Assembly (NCBI GenBank): GCA_036172665.1
Contig: CM069880.1
Span: forward strand, 7,938,501-8,002,500
DNA length: 64,000 nt
Source of the DNA: Prosopocoilus inquinatus
Lineage: Eukaryota; Arthropoda; Insecta; Coleoptera; Lucanidae
Direction: 5' to 3'
Shown here: positions 12,201 through 24,392 of the stretch, piece by piece
Position numbering within the stretch: position 1 is the first letter of the stretch
Layout of the letters: each line of letters starts with the position of its first letter
Notes under the pieces: model-generated
What the model was told of the DNA's origin: nothing
Database searches by the model: none
Seen by the model: only the letters and a program-made list of their open reading frames with translations
Made by a program: the position numbers and the translations under genes

Positions 12201-14408
12201 AGTATAGTTTTAACTGCCTTACTCTGTTTTTCAAGATAATTATTAGCAGAACAGGATTTGTGTGTGAATTAAAGCCGAGGAAGAGTTTGATGATTTCAAG
12301 TCGTTAAATTCCTTTGCTGCTGATGTTTATTATCGTAAATAAGTGTAACTGCTTCAACTCTTTTCATGTCAGACCCTACCCCATTAAGGAGTTTGATGGC
12401 CGTTGAATGGAAAGAAACGGGGAAATGAGAAATATAAGACTGATTCTTATCAAAAAATATACTTTTGAGTAAGCAAGTTGACGCAAGAAAACGTAGAGTA
12501 AGACAGTACCAGAAAACTATACAAATTCTTAATGACACTAGTCAAGAGTATATTTGTTAGCTGGAGAAAATCAAACAAAAAAATATTTGATGTTAATATC
12601 TATTCAATGTGATTCTTTCCTTGTGTTACCAACACGGTATTAGATATAGAGGTATTCCAATGACGCCAGGCGAACGTAAGACTCAATGTGCGAGAGAAGC
12701 AGAGTGAGATTTTGATTAAGAACAATAAAGATAGCATAACGCGGACCTAGATTTCAATTAAAACACTTGCAAGACCAATGAAATTTTAAAATAGATACTC
12801 TCATTTTTACTTGCTCATTAATTTCTGATATACAATAATAATAATAATAATAATAATATTTATTAGTCTTGTATGATCGTATACATGATATAAGACAAGT
12901 TATAGCTTTATAAATGGACACAATAATACAAGATAGTAGTAGTTTAAGCTACATGGTCATATAAATACATACAAAGGAACAAGCACATGTTAAGTTAAAA
13001 AATCATACGATCTAGGGTTCGTCATTGGTATACCTGCCTTATCTTCTGCCGTGGTTACCAACTTCTCTTGCAGAACATAATATATAATGGTTTCAATGTA
13101 AATCTCTATTTGTATTTTACTCACAATGTAATTAGATTTTTTGGCAGAATTGTAAAATCTACTGCATAAGCGTTTTGGTTTTTTCCGTCTGGATCATTCG
13201 TTAATTGCATGCAAGAATGGTAAAATAAAACCTTTTCTTTATTTAGTTAAAACCCAGACGGATCAAAGATTATTTGAGGGTGAATTAAATTCATCGGACG
13301 CGATTTACATGTCACGTTAAACAGGGTTTTCAGATTCTAGATAAAAATTCGCGTCTGTGGAAAAAAGCACTCTCGGCAAAATAAATATTACATCATTCTG
13401 GCTGATCTGATCGATTTTTTTTACTTTCTTGTTTGTTAGGACTTATGGTCCAGACATACTATGCGAAATCACAAAAACTATTATTCAATGCTTTAAAATC
13501 AGTATATTTGCAGAAAAAATATCGCTCGGCTTTTAAACAATAGCGCTTGTGATGTTTATCGCAAGCCAGTGTGTTTGGAGTCGTAAAAACCAAATCCAAG
13601 GTTTGTTAATTCCGAAAGAACCAAAAAAAATGAGTTAAGACTAAGGCGAGAAGAAGATTAAAAAATAATTGCACGTGCCAAATATGCGGTAGAGTTTACA
13701 ACACTTCTGTGTTAGTAGATGTGTTTTAAAAAAAAATACATGTACTTTATTGTATTGTTTGATGAAAAAGATGATTTTACGACGGCGCTCGTTTTGCTAG
13801 ATGATAGAATTCATATCGATAATAACAGCCTAGGAACTAGAACAACGGAATTTTGTGATTACGAGATATGTTAACAGTTGGATTGGAAGTTTACGAAACG
13901 TTGTGAAATTAGAAATGTTTATTCTCTAGTTGTTATTTAAATTCATGGCAAAAATAAAATTGAAAAACGTACCTGACTTTTTTTTATTTTCGAAACCCCA
14001 CATCTCCAAAATAAATCCCAATTTTACTTTAGGCAAAACAAACTATACAAAAAAGATCAAATTAGTATTACTATTAGTATTACAAGCAGAAATTTCTATT
14101 AAGTTTAAGACCATTCTATTTTGAGTAGCACCCTCTTCCACATTTTTAAATAAAGTTTCAATCACCATCACGATTTTTATAAGGATCTATCATATTTACA
14201 TAATACCACTTCACTCTGATCAAACTGCATTAATTGAAATTAACCTCCGCCCACAATAATTTTTATATCAGTAGATACGTATTTCGGCAGCTAAGCTGCC
14301 ATCTTCAGTACGCTACCAACTCAAAAGCACTAAGAAAGATTTAAAACTACCTAATCACACTGATAAAATCATAGAAATATTAAAGCTAATAACAATCTAA
14401 TCATCCTA

Positions 14409-14668
14409 AAAGATATATATGTCTAAATGTAAGTAAATATAAATTAATATATAAAAATTTTAAATAAACTATATGTTAATGACACGAAAAAACTTCTTTT
14501 GATACATATATGTTATGTATAAATCGACAAAAAAAAAAAATTATGTGACCACCCAAAATTAATTATCAGAAAACCTTTTTTTTCCGATTTATATATTAGC
14601 ATATATAGTTTATTTAAATTTTTTACATATTAATTTATATTTACTTACATTTAGACATATTATCTTTC
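14409..14668. repeat. AT-rich inverted repeat
   Basis: The left arm from about 14409 (ATGTCTAAATGTAAGTAAAT) pairs with a right arm ending near 14668, with a core around the A-run at 14530. It is probably a decayed foldback element. Just upstream, near 14283, lies a TTTCGGC..GCCATCTTCAGT word of a kind often seen in insect repeats. Confidence 0.7.
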
Positions 14669-14707
14669 AGTCTCCTTTACTATTTTAGTTTATCAAACTG
14701 CATTGTA

Positions 14708-16071
14708 CAGGTGGCCCAACGATGCGTATTTCTTCTGTGAGGGTTATGGGAAAAAAATTAGGAAAAAAATATATAAAGAATTTTATACTAGACAATACGC
14801 GACATATTGTAAAATTATTTTGAACTATACAGATTGATCAGAAAAAGGGTGGTTCGTGGAAACTTATTTTTTTAAATGGAACACCCTGTATATTTTTAGA
14901 TATTTGGATGCGCCACAGTGAGGTGGTTAGAACGGTATAAAGATATATTGATTTCATTGAATAACTTTCGTAAAATAATTTTTTTTTCTTGAAGAATTTT
15001 GCAAAAATTCAGTCAGCTTGAATATGAATTTCTGATTACTGAGGTAACACAGACGAAGGAAAAATCTAACACGATGTTTTTCGGACTTTGGTCTTTATAA
15101 AAATGTGAACAAAATTAAGGTATCTTTTTGCATTATACCGAGCGATCGATACTTACGAAACATTCGGTATCTCATTTTTTTTAAATGGAACGGCCTACTT
15201 TTTATTTCAGAAATGGATAGCACTTAAATGTAGCTTTTTGCTGATAAAAGGTTATATACCTTTATTTTTAATAATTTCGTCACTAGAAATTTTCTTTTTA
15301 TAAGTATTTCGATGGTCGGCGTTTTAAACTATACACCCAGTATTGCTACTTTCCTACCTAAATTCAATCATTCGAAGTCATTTTTCGATCATTTGATTCT
15401 ACTTTCAAAGATTTCTAATTTGAATACCCCCGCGATAGGATTTATTTTACCAAAAATAATTTAAAAGCAGACCATTGAAATACTTGTAAAAAGAAAATTT
15501 TTAGTGACGAAATTATTAAAAATAAAGATATATAACCTTATATCGGCAGAAAGCTACATTTAAGTGCTGTCCATTTCAGAAATAAAAAGTAATCCGTTCC
15601 ATTTAAAAAAAATAAGATACCGAATGTTTCGTAAGTATCGATCGCTCGGCATAATGCAAAAAGATACCTTAATTTTGTTCACATTTTCATAAAGGCCGAA
15701 GTCCCAAAAATATCGTGTTAGATTTTCGTTCGTCTGTGTTATCTCATTAATCAGAAATTCAAATTCAAACTGACTGAATTTTTAAAGAATTCTTCAAGAA
15801 CAAAATTTATTTTACGAAAGTAATTCAATGAAATCAATATATCTTTATACCGTTGTAATCTGCTTATTGCGGCGTATCCAAATATCTAAAAATATACAGG
15901 GTGTTCCATTTAAAAAAAATTAGTTTCCACGAACCACAATTTTTCTGATCACTCTGTATACTTCAAAATAATTTTACAATATGCCGCGTATTATTTAGTA
16001 TAAAATTCTTTTTTTCCTAATTTTTTTCCTACAGGCCTCACAGAAGAAATACGCATCGTTGGGCCACGCTG
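14708..16071. mobile_element. 1.36-kb palindromic DNA element flanked by TA
   Basis: The ends are CAGGTGGCCCAACGATGCG and its near-exact inverse CGCATCGTTGGGCCACGCTG, each next to TA, suggesting a TA target duplication. The inverted arms run about 600 bp each (14708 to about 15310 and about 15480 to 16071) with a short centre. Each arm also contains an inward TTTAAATGGAACACCCTGTA word. No transposase frame is present, so it is non-autonomous. Confidence 0.85.
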
Positions 16072-16449
16072 TACAGAAAATTGTATGACTGTAAGTTTTT
16101 TGAATTTTAAGCCCATCCAGTTTTGACTCTATCATGAATTTTAATCAAAAGAGTATCACCACCCTTTTCATTTTTAAATGGAATTTTAAATTACAGTTAT
16201 AGCTTGTATAAGAATTCTATTATAATTCCACCTCACTGATCAAATTACATTGCAAGGAAAATTGTTGTACCTAGTATCCATTAATATTGTTTAACACTAT
16301 GCTCTATCAAGAAATAGATAAGCTTCATTCTTATTATTTCACTCAAGGAAAAACACGATTCAGATTAAACCACCTATAAAAGAAGAGACGTTATTAATTA
16401 ATTCCATTAATAAACAAGTCGACTGACTGACTTGAACGAACAAAAAAAT

Positions 16450-17063
16450 ATGGCAATTTCATCTAGGAAATATTTACGTGAGTATTAGTTTAATTTCCTT
16501 GGATTAACTGTATTGTTTTAGTTAGTTAGTTACAGTTTGGGGCTGTATGTGCTTTCGTTCTTGTCTTCGTACTATAGCAATTGGGCTTACCACTGCTATG
16601 AGGAGCACACATACCCTGAGGACGTTGCTGTTTTTAAGTCGATTATATTCAGCACGGCTTTCGACATTTATTCATTCACTTATCTCTTCTTCCGGATGCA
16701 TTCATCCTGCAACTGTAGTGAATTTAAGCAAGAACACATCGTGCATGTTGCTGCATTCATTTTTCTGACCATCTACGGACTCTTTGCGTACACTCGGGGA
16801 AGCGAGTTCGTAAATCTCTTGATGTATTCCTCTGCAATGGGCTTGTCTGTAAGCTTTGCCATGGTAAGTTTAAAGTTTTTTTGTGTGGAAAGAATTTTCT
16901 TTTTTGCTTTTTGTTGCAGATAGCGATTGTGCATAACTTCAACCTGCTTCGAAAAATCGGGGTCAAAACTTTGAAGCACTGTGCAACTATGATTGCCAAA
17001 ATTGTTTTGAGCATCCATCGCAGAAAGGCAAGAGGACAGTTCTCGCCCGAATACATCGTATAA
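16450..17063 (+). CDS. Unrecognised four-TM protein, paralog A
   Basis: I do not recognise the family. Proposed exons are 16450-16477, 16526-16863 and 16920-17063 (TAA), giving 169 aa. The ATG at 16450 follows an A-rich leader. Exon 1 gives MAISSRKYL, then a phase-1 GTGAGT donor. The acceptor at 16525 is chosen from several TTAG options because it alone restores the membrane-protein frame. Exon 2 holds four hydrophobic segments: YVLSFLSSYYSNWAY, SIIFSTAFDIYSFTYLFF, VAAFIFLTIYGLFAY and LLMYSSAMGLSVSFAM. Exon 3 is a basic cytoplasmic-type tail (SIHRRKARGQ). Gene shape and several residues match the gene at 24393-25458, for example C..HY..YG against CYEEHTY, IIF and FS.IYLWF. AATAAA lies at 17150. 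Confidence 0.65.
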
Positions 17064-18068
17064 AATTATTATAATATTATGCAGTGTATGTATTTTCTAC
17101 GCAAAATTCATATCGATTACATAAGTTTGTGTTTACCGACTGCAATTTCAATAAATCTTATTTTAAACATGATTTTGGTATTCTGTGAAACTCCTTGATT
17201 GGTAATCTAAATTGAATGGGGTGAATTGAAATTAATGGAAAAACAGAAATTTAAATTCATTTGCGTGTGGAGTAGTTCCATTTAAATCATTTTTAACACA
17301 GATAACGAATCTGGCTTTAAAAAAACTACTTCTTAACACTTTCTATTAAGAAAAAGTTATTGACGTTTTTTCTTTGGTGGAGAAAGCAAAATTACTATCT
17401 ACCAACTTCTTCAATTATCTCTTGCATTTATTATACAGGATAAAATAAGCATATAAAGTATTACAAGCGTTCTCGCCGATCAATCAAAAAAGGCACTAAG
17501 TATTGTTTGTAGAGCTTCATTTATTGAATAAAATTTATTTTGTTTTACTAACACGTTTTGACCTCTAGTAAATAAAAAGAATAATGTTTTAGTTAACTTT
17601 ATTAGAACTACCTGTATGTAGTCTTCGGATCGTAAAGTAGTGTTGTAAAACTGAAATATTTCATATAAATTTCATTTCATTGAAATATTTCGCAGCATTC
17701 AGAAATTTCATGAAACTTATTTCAAATTTGCTGCGCAAAAAATGTCCGCGCGGCTGCGCATGGTTTGGATTTGGATGGTAACATAAACATTGCAACGGTC
17801 GCGATCAACTGGTTGATGTTGAACATAAACTAACCGTTAAACATACACAAAAGGTTATAGAAATAATTATGCTACATATTTAATTATATTTAAAATTTTT
17901 TTTTTTTCTAATAAACTTTATTTGTTTCTCTCGTTTGTACAATAACCTATCTTCGTAGTTATTTTAAAAACGCTGTAACACGCGAAGCGATAATTATTAT
18001 GACATTTCTAATTTAATTCTCTTATAATATGTTGATAATTGAAGTTTGTTCTTGTCCGATGAAAATAG

Positions 18069-18249
18069 TAAGTAGAAAGTTTTTTTAATCTCAAACCGGA
18101 AAGAAAAATGAAGGGAAACACACTCAACGTTTCGCTATAGATTTATAGCTTCGTCAGGTGTGAAAAAAAAGTAAATAAACAAGTTGTCAAGAGAGTGTGT
18201 TTCCCTTCATTTTTCTGTCCGGTTTGAGATTAAAAAAACTTTCTACTTA
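18069..18249. mobile_element. 181-bp near-perfect hairpin
   Basis: The arms are about 55 bp. TAAGTAGAAAGTTTTTTTAA runs into CAAACCGG and GAAGGGAAACACACT, and the inverse is at 18194-18249. The loop contains TTTCGCTATAGATTTATAGC followed by TTCGTCAG. It is MITE-like with no coding capacity. Confidence 0.85.
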
Positions 18250-18367
18250 TATGTTGGTTCATTTGAAAAGTGCATCAAAAATTAATCACAATATAGAAAT
18301 GAGGTTACAATATATTTCATTGACAGTGAAACATTTCATGAAATACTTCAAAAAAAAATATGTTTAA

Positions 18368-18625
18368 TGAAATTTTTCCATTCCTATCGTAAAGGCGTTA
18401 ATGTCCATGGTTACTGGTTTATAGTAAATGAAGTCCATGGTTGCGGACGCCATTACCGCGCGTTGCGCGCACAAAACTTAACTGATTTTGTACAGTCGTC
18501 AACGTTTCACACGTTTGCCGTTTTTGATGTCCTTCATTGGTTGGTTAATTTCTACAGAAAAAAACTCACGAGTCGTAGAAGAAGCAGAAATATATTTCGT
18601 TTCACTCGCTGTATACGTAAGTATC
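18368..18625 (+). pseudogene. Ghost of paralog B promoter and exon 1
   Basis: The stretch aligns by eye with 24215-24450 through GTCCATGGTTAC, GGACGCCATTA, GCGCGTTGCGC, CGTCAACGTTTCACACG and TTTCTACAGAAAAAA. It then aligns through the first exon (CGTAGAAGAAGCAGAAATAT) up to a GTAAGTAT donor. The position of the ATG reads CTC here and no downstream exon follows. It is read as a dead partial duplicate; an ORF running through it (18367-18702) is not credited. Confidence 0.65.
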
Positions 18626-19533
18626 AGCGCTTGAATGTATTTGAATATTTTAAGCAATGTAAATTCATTCATTTTTTTCTCTTGTCGACGTGTTGTTTCT
18701 AAGTCTTCACGTCGCCTGCTTAGAATTAGTGTCCTGGCTTTATATTTAGAAAGATTCAATCTCCATTTCATCATATTTTAAAAGTAACTAAGACGTACTA
18801 ACTCTAAATTAAACTCTTATTTTCATCATTGTCCTAAATTTCTTACAACCATTTAGCTTTGGCAGTTTAATAATGTTAAATAAACAATCGCCACTGTAAA
18901 ATTTTAATTAATGGGGATAGGACACTCTTATTCTGAGCCAGCGACGTGTACAAAAAAAAATGAAGTGATGTATGTGATGGTTAAGTTAAGAGAGAAATAT
19001 AGTTAGAAGACGGCTGCTTCTGGGGTACGTTCGAAAATGAAGCAAATTGGTTACGAGTGTTTCCCGTAGCGTTCGAAAACGAAGCGGACGAACCCACTAC
19101 TTTACGTTACTCTCGTTCAATAATGCCTAGGTAACATACAGAATATATTTATTTTCAATTAAGTCGTTACTTGGTTACAAAATTTCTGAACATGCGCATG
19201 AGATTTTTATGTGCCTGGCCGTGTGCATAAAACGTGCGTGTTCACGAAACAAAGGTAAAAAATTACTATCTGATAAGGTTTTTGCTTTTAAATGTAATTT
19301 TGTACGTATTTACATAATTTTTAATGCCTTCAAACCCCTTCGTAGATTCTAAACGAAAAGTTCATGATAATAATTTTATTTTGTGGCTACGTCTGATTCT
19401 GCAAATTCGTTCGGAAATATGTTATGTTATGTAGAAGGTTTAATTAGCTGATTATATGTATACTTGCTTTGTTTTGCATGTTAAACAATGCATTTTATTT
19501 CGAGCGCACCCCTTTCACGGCTTATTTAATAAA

Positions 19534-19584
<51 letters not shown>

Positions 19585-19585
19585 C
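19534..19585. repeat. (ATT)n microsatellite
   Basis: An uninterrupted ATT trinucleotide run of about 17 units. Confidence 0.95.
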
Positions 19586-20400
19586 GAATAGATAGTCATT
19601 AATAACTTATGTGTAGGGGTATTTTAAATTTGATCTTGCAAAATTTATAAATTATTTTTTTATATATAAAAAAAATTCGTTTACTTATTCTCGTAGATTT
19701 TCTACTATTTTAAAGATCTGTACTTTTCTGCTTATTCTCTCATACCCGTTATTTTTCCCTGTCCTGGCTTCATTTTTTTCCTTTAATTCTTCTCCACATT
19801 CTTCATCAAACCAGTCATTATATGGCTCATGTCTAGAATCATGATTTCCTATTTGTCTTTATACAGGGTATCTCTGAAATGCGTGAACATAGCTTAATTT
19901 TAGACTTGTGAGATCAAAATGAGAGGATTTAACCCAATTTTTGTTTTCTTACTTTTTTTGTCTATTTTAAATTATGTTTACGTTTGTATTATTTTAGAAT
20001 TAAAGTTGTCAATAAATAAAAAGAATTAGGTACTTTGTATAATCCACACAAGACAATTATTTTATATAAAGTTTAAATAATTGAAAATTATGACAAATTA
20101 TATTAAAAAAAAGAAACCCTACGTCATAATGATTATTAAAAAAATGCGTTTCATTGAAGTGAATTAAAATATATCAGTTTACATGGTGTAAGTAGCTATC
20201 TCTCTCAGCCTGCTCTACTTTCGCGAGCATTCTTTTCATTCTATAAGCTATATAAATTAATTTGTTATCTATAACAAAGCAAATATCAGCTTACTGCAAA
20301 GTGCAACCAATGGGCCTTTGATTAGCCCCACTTTACCAACCGATGCGTTAATAGCGTGCGCCTTTTAAACTACCCATAGCCATAGTCTACTCGCCAAAAT

Positions 20401-21335
20401 AATTACTAATTATTCAGAAAAAGAAGTGTGTGTTCAGTGCTGCTAACAAGGTATGACTTGACTATGTATATTCAAATTTACATAAATTAAATTTGTGTAT
20501 TTTCATTGAATAAAAGGAAAATGAATTTTATTTTTCACTAATAATACAGAGTTGGAAAATTAAACCAAATTTTAATTTATTTTTCTGGCTTAGTTGGAAA
20601 CAAACCGTTCGTTTCTTATTATTATTGTTACTTTTTAATTTTTTATTTCTTTTATTTTTTGGATTTCATATCTGCAAAAGTGATTTTTTTTCGACTTTAT
20701 GTTAATTCACACTTATGTACTGTAGGTAGGTATTCAATGTTTGAAACAAAATTCAGAAATTAATATTTCGTTAATCCATTGCAGAGAGAATACATATGCA
20801 CATATTTTATTATTGATTCTACTATTGATACTATTTTTAACTCTTAACCTTAAAATATATTGTCAAGATTTCTCATTGTCAGTCAAAACTTTAGTGAGTG
20901 CATGTAAGCATTCAGTTAAGAAGGTATGATAATTTTATTTAATGAAAGTCTCATTCCCCCGCCTTCCCATCAAAATCATTCCCTTCGTCTTTTCCTTCTC
21001 CTAATCTCTAAGAAGAAGCCCCTAAAGTAGTCTCTGTCTCTCATCTCCTAATCTCGATATTTTGTTCAAATCATTTTTTTCTTTTTCATTAAAATTGCAT
21101 GAGATTTCTTTAGCTCCTATATCAACTTTATTTTCTACGAAGGAGTAAATTGTGGAATGAAGATTCGTATTCTATTTTCCGACTAATAATGACATTAAAC
21201 TTCTGTTAAAGCAACACCTACATAATTAATGAAATGTGAAATTTTAGAACAACCCATTCCTGACGCTGTATATCACATAATTGTTACAGGTGATTAACTG
21301 AATAGTAAAAGCTGCTGAAGATTTTCTAAACAAAA
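20401..21335 (+). other. Possible 5' UTR exons of the PLDLS orphan gene
   Basis: Three splice-like signals line up in order. A donor AACAAG|GTATGA ends a segment at 20450. A segment 20785-20922 is bounded by TTGCAG and AAGAAG|GTATGA. An acceptor TGTTACAG at about 21288 lies 40-odd bases before the ATG at 21336. This would give two short upstream leader exons. The middle segment has a leucine-rich open frame, more likely chance than a separate gene. This is inference only. Confidence 0.35.
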
Positions 21336-22814
21336 ATGGAGGATGAAATCCAAGCTGTTCCTCTAGATCTCAGTATGACGACTGCCATACTGAACCAAAG
21401 TATTGAAGAAATAGAAGACACAACCGGCCAGAAAACTGACGATGCTGTCGCAGAACAAAAGATTGTTCCTCAGAACGAATCTTTCTTGTCTCATAGCATA
21501 AGGAACCTTGTAAGCTCCAGCCCGCAGGCAGAAACACAAGCGACGTGGGAAAACAAAAGTGAAGTGAAGATTTGTGAAGAACTAGATTCTGTAGATCGGA
21601 GCCACACAGAAATTCCTACTACGAAATTCGTCATAGGAAGCCCAGATTGTTCTTCTTGTAACAACATCCGTTACTTTGAAACAATCATTGCCAACGTCGA
21701 GAAGAAAATTGATGTTTTAAAAAAATCCATGAAGAATAAGCCAGATCCAGATCCAAAGAATTTTGAGTTAGGTCCATCTTTGGATGGACCTCGAGATGTG
21801 CAGGAACGTCTCTTCCGCCAGCTTCAAGCACACCCCTATGCTAAACCGTCGGAAAACTACAAAAAATATTATGCTAAGGAGACAAAGCATTTCGAAACAA
21901 TTAAGATTTACGATTTGGGAAATGTCGACGACAAACAGAAAATTGTTGATATGCCCGAAAACAATGCAAAGCAAGAGAAACACGACGACAACCAAATTAT
22001 AAAATCTGTTAAAGAAGAAAACTTGCAAGGTCAATATCTTGTTCCCCAATTGCATATAAGAGAGGAGGCGTCCAAATACGTTCCTGCTAGACCACGCAAT
22101 GAAAACTGGGTGTCTTCAACCGACGTAGAATTCGGTTATTATGACACTTACTTTCTTCATGGGAATAGAATGCTTTCTCATGGTAAACCCCAACTAACAG
22201 ATTATAACAGCCGATTCGCAGCTGGTAACGCTTTACCAGAAGATCAAAACTGGCAACCGACCCGTATAGGTTTCAGCGTTGAAGAACTTGATGAGTTGTT
22301 AACGGAAATTAATAACATAGAAGCTTACGTGGCAACGATGGATAGAGATGCAAATAGCGAAGCTTACAGCGTCGAAAGATTCTGTCCGGAATACTGGGCA
22401 TTCCTAACCAACAAACTCATCAAAATTAAAAACGACTATTACTTACTGCATGGCTTCCATGATACCTACTGCGATAAGATTTTGGCCAGAGTTAACACTT
22501 TGGGAAAGTTCCCTCAAGAATATTGGTGCCCCGTATATAAACCATCGACAGTCGAAGGAAGTAGCAAATCCGTTCCACAAGGAGAAGATAAGCCGAAAAT
22601 TGTCCTGAAGTTGTCCAGGAAGGAGAAAGAACGTCGAAAATATACTCGTGGGGGAGGTCGCCAACGCAGGAAGAATCATGAAGGCTCCTGGTCAGTCACC
22701 CAGACCGAAATTTCTGACCAGCCGCAGAATGTTGTTCAAGCCATCGAAGCATCTGCAGCTAACCAAGAAGAGAAAGAGCAACCGATGTTGACTTACTATC
22801 AAGAAAATAAGTAA
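21336..22814 (+). CDS. Orphan 492-aa protein with N-terminal PLDLS motif
   Basis: I do not recognise the family. It is one uninterrupted coding exon from ATG to TAA at 22812. It is acidic and polar with no signal peptide or TM segment. Residues 9-13 are PLDLS, matching the PxDLS consensus by which many nuclear regulators bind the co-repressor CtBP. A CxxC (CSSC) lies near residue 106, followed by a short helical, possibly coiled stretch (FETIIANVEKKIDVLKKSM). The middle carries aromatic-rich segments (HPYAKPSENYKKYYAKET, GYYDTYFLHG). The C-terminal third has DELLTEINNIEAYVATMD and a strongly basic patch (RKEKERRKYTRGGGRQRRK), a plausible nuclear or nucleic-acid-binding tail. A nuclear role is inference from motif and charge. 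Confidence 0.75.
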   Translation: MEDEIQAVPLDLSMTTAILNQSIEEIEDTTGQKTDDAVAEQKIVPQNESFLSHSIRNLVSSSPQAETQATWENKSEVKICEELDSVDRSHTEIPTTKFVIGSPDCSSCNNIRYFETIIANVEKKIDVLKKSMKNKPDPDPKNFELGPSLDGPRDVQERLFRQLQAHPYAKPSENYKKYYAKETKHFETIKIYDLGNVDDKQKIVDMPENNAKQEKHDDNQIIKSVKEENLQGQYLVPQLHIREEASKYVPARPRNENWVSSTDVEFGYYDTYFLHGNRMLSHGKPQLTDYNSRFAAGNALPEDQNWQPTRIGFSVEELDELLTEINNIEAYVATMDRDANSEAYSVERFCPEYWAFLTNKLIKIKNDYYLLHGFHDTYCDKILARVNTLGKFPQEYWCPVYKPSTVEGSSKSVPQGEDKPKIVLKLSRKEKERRKYTRGGGRQRRKNHEGSWSVTQTEISDQPQNVVQAIEASAANQEEKEQPMLTYYQENK

Positions 22815-24392
22815 ATAAATGTACCCTTTAAGTTTAAACAATTAGAGATTCATTTCAGTAAATGTAATTTTTACAACTCGTCAAAATATATGTGGTAGTA
22901 ACATTAAAATTAGATTTCTAGAGTTATCACGAAATACTGGTGCGGGTCTAAAATGATTAAGAATTTATAAAAATTTAATTAGCTGAGAAAAAGTATTTTT
23001 CTACTAAAATTGTTCATATCATAGTCATATCTAAATCCAGCTTTAATCTTAAATGAAAAAATTGGGTCCAGTTCCTAAATACTCCAGTATTTTAGTGATT
23101 AACACTTATTAAAAATATATTCTGAATAGTAGTTTGGTGATTAGAAGGTTAGTTTCGTGTGTTATAGCATTTATGTGAAATTGGCAAGATGAAAGAAACA
23201 TCTCCTTGATGATTTTTTAAAGTAATTTAATTTTTTTAACTTTCATCCAGTCAAGTTTACATACTTTCGAATATACAGGCCGTTCTTATTTTGCTTGGAT
23301 TTTCAACTCCAGGTATTTTCTTAATGCCTTTAAAAAAATTTACAAATTAAAAAAATGTATTATTACTATTATTATATTACTATTATTATTAAAATTAAAA
23401 AATTATTTATCTACTCATTTCAAAATGTGTTTTGTTTTACGAAATATTTTCTGATTTTTCTAACTTTATTTGAAAAATATGATTGTAAAGCGTGGAAAAT
23501 AGAAATTTAATGCTTAATAATCTGTAGTATTTTAATTCAATGAAAAGTGTCTTTTTATTCAAACAGAAATGACAGATCATCGTCATTTAAAAGGAACGGC
23601 CTGTATACATTATATACATTATTGGTTATGATTATTTAAAAAAATATATTCACTTTAAATATCTTTATTTTATTATTAACTTAATGAAAGTTATGTAAAC
23701 GAAAATGACACTAATGATAAGTGAAATTCGTTTTGCTTTTAGTCAACTGTCATGTTCATTTTTATTTACGTAACAATTGTTTAATTTACTTTAAGTTTCA
23801 TATTTTTACTTATTCTAAGACTTATTTTAAGACATTTTAAGAATAATAATAATATAGGTATTACTTGATTATTGATTATTATTTGATTATTTGATATAAA
23901 AGTTATGTGAAGAGAAATAAAATTAAACAAAGATGTTATTATATCTAATCGAGTTTATCCGAAATGTTTTTTAAATCTCGCTTTTGATGTTTAATGTTAA
24001 AATCTATGGTAATTTTTCGTGTCGCAAGATCAAAAAGATCTGATTTATTGATAACATCATATTCTCATTTCTGCTTGCATAATACTTAAGGGATTATACT
24101 TACTTATTACTTACTACAGGGAATTATATTAAATGTGTGTCTGTTTGATTTTAATAAAGTTAATAAATCGTCAAAAAACAATCTTCTTTCGATATTACTC
24201 AGAAGTTTAATTAAATAAATAAACAGTTCATAACGTCCGTAGTGACTGGTCTGTAATGTATAAAGTCCATGGTAACGGGCGCCATTAACGTGAGTTGCGC
24301 GTTGCGCAAACTACTTAACAAAATTTGTAAATGCGTCAACGTCATACACGTTTATTTTTTCTTTAGTTAGTTGCTTAATTTCTACAGAAAAA
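22815..24392. other. Intergenic AT-rich DNA with one TIR element
   Basis: No gene is supported. It holds the 328-bp element at 23276-23603 and, at its 3' end (from about 24215), the probable promoter of paralog B, whose sequence is duplicated at 18368-18560. Confidence 0.6.
23276..23603. mobile_element. 328-bp non-autonomous element, CAGGCCGTTC ends
   Basis: CAGGCCGTTC at the left and GAACGGCCTG at the right are exact inverses, each flanked by TA (a likely TA target duplication). The AT-rich interior has no gene. The end resembles the CAGGGTGTTCC terminus found elsewhere in the window. Confidence 0.7.

Larger units (their letters stand above)
9937..16449. other. mGluR 3' flank and intergenic DNA
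   Basis: No protein gene is supported. The stretch begins with the probable receptor 3' UTR. It then holds a 108-bp inverted-repeat element (12093-12200), an (ATA)n run near 12835, a hairpin (14409-14668) and the 1.36-kb palindromic element (14708-16071), which are listed separately. Confidence 0.6.
17064..20400. other. Intergenic DNA with hairpin, gene ghost and microsatellite
   Basis: No intact gene is supported. It contains the hairpin at 18069-18249, a decayed copy of the paralog B promoter and first exon at 18368-18625, and an (ATT)n run at about 19534-19585. A CAGGGTATCTCTGAAAT word lies near 19864. Confidence 0.6.

Noticed and set aside
12835..12860. (ATA)n run as a regulatory feature
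   Set aside because: Ordinary microsatellite; nothing beyond simple repetition.
20741..20929. 62-residue frame with a leucine-rich hydrophobic stretch
   Set aside because: Its open part coincides with a splice-bounded segment better explained as a leader exon of the gene at 21336; too short and low-complexity to call.
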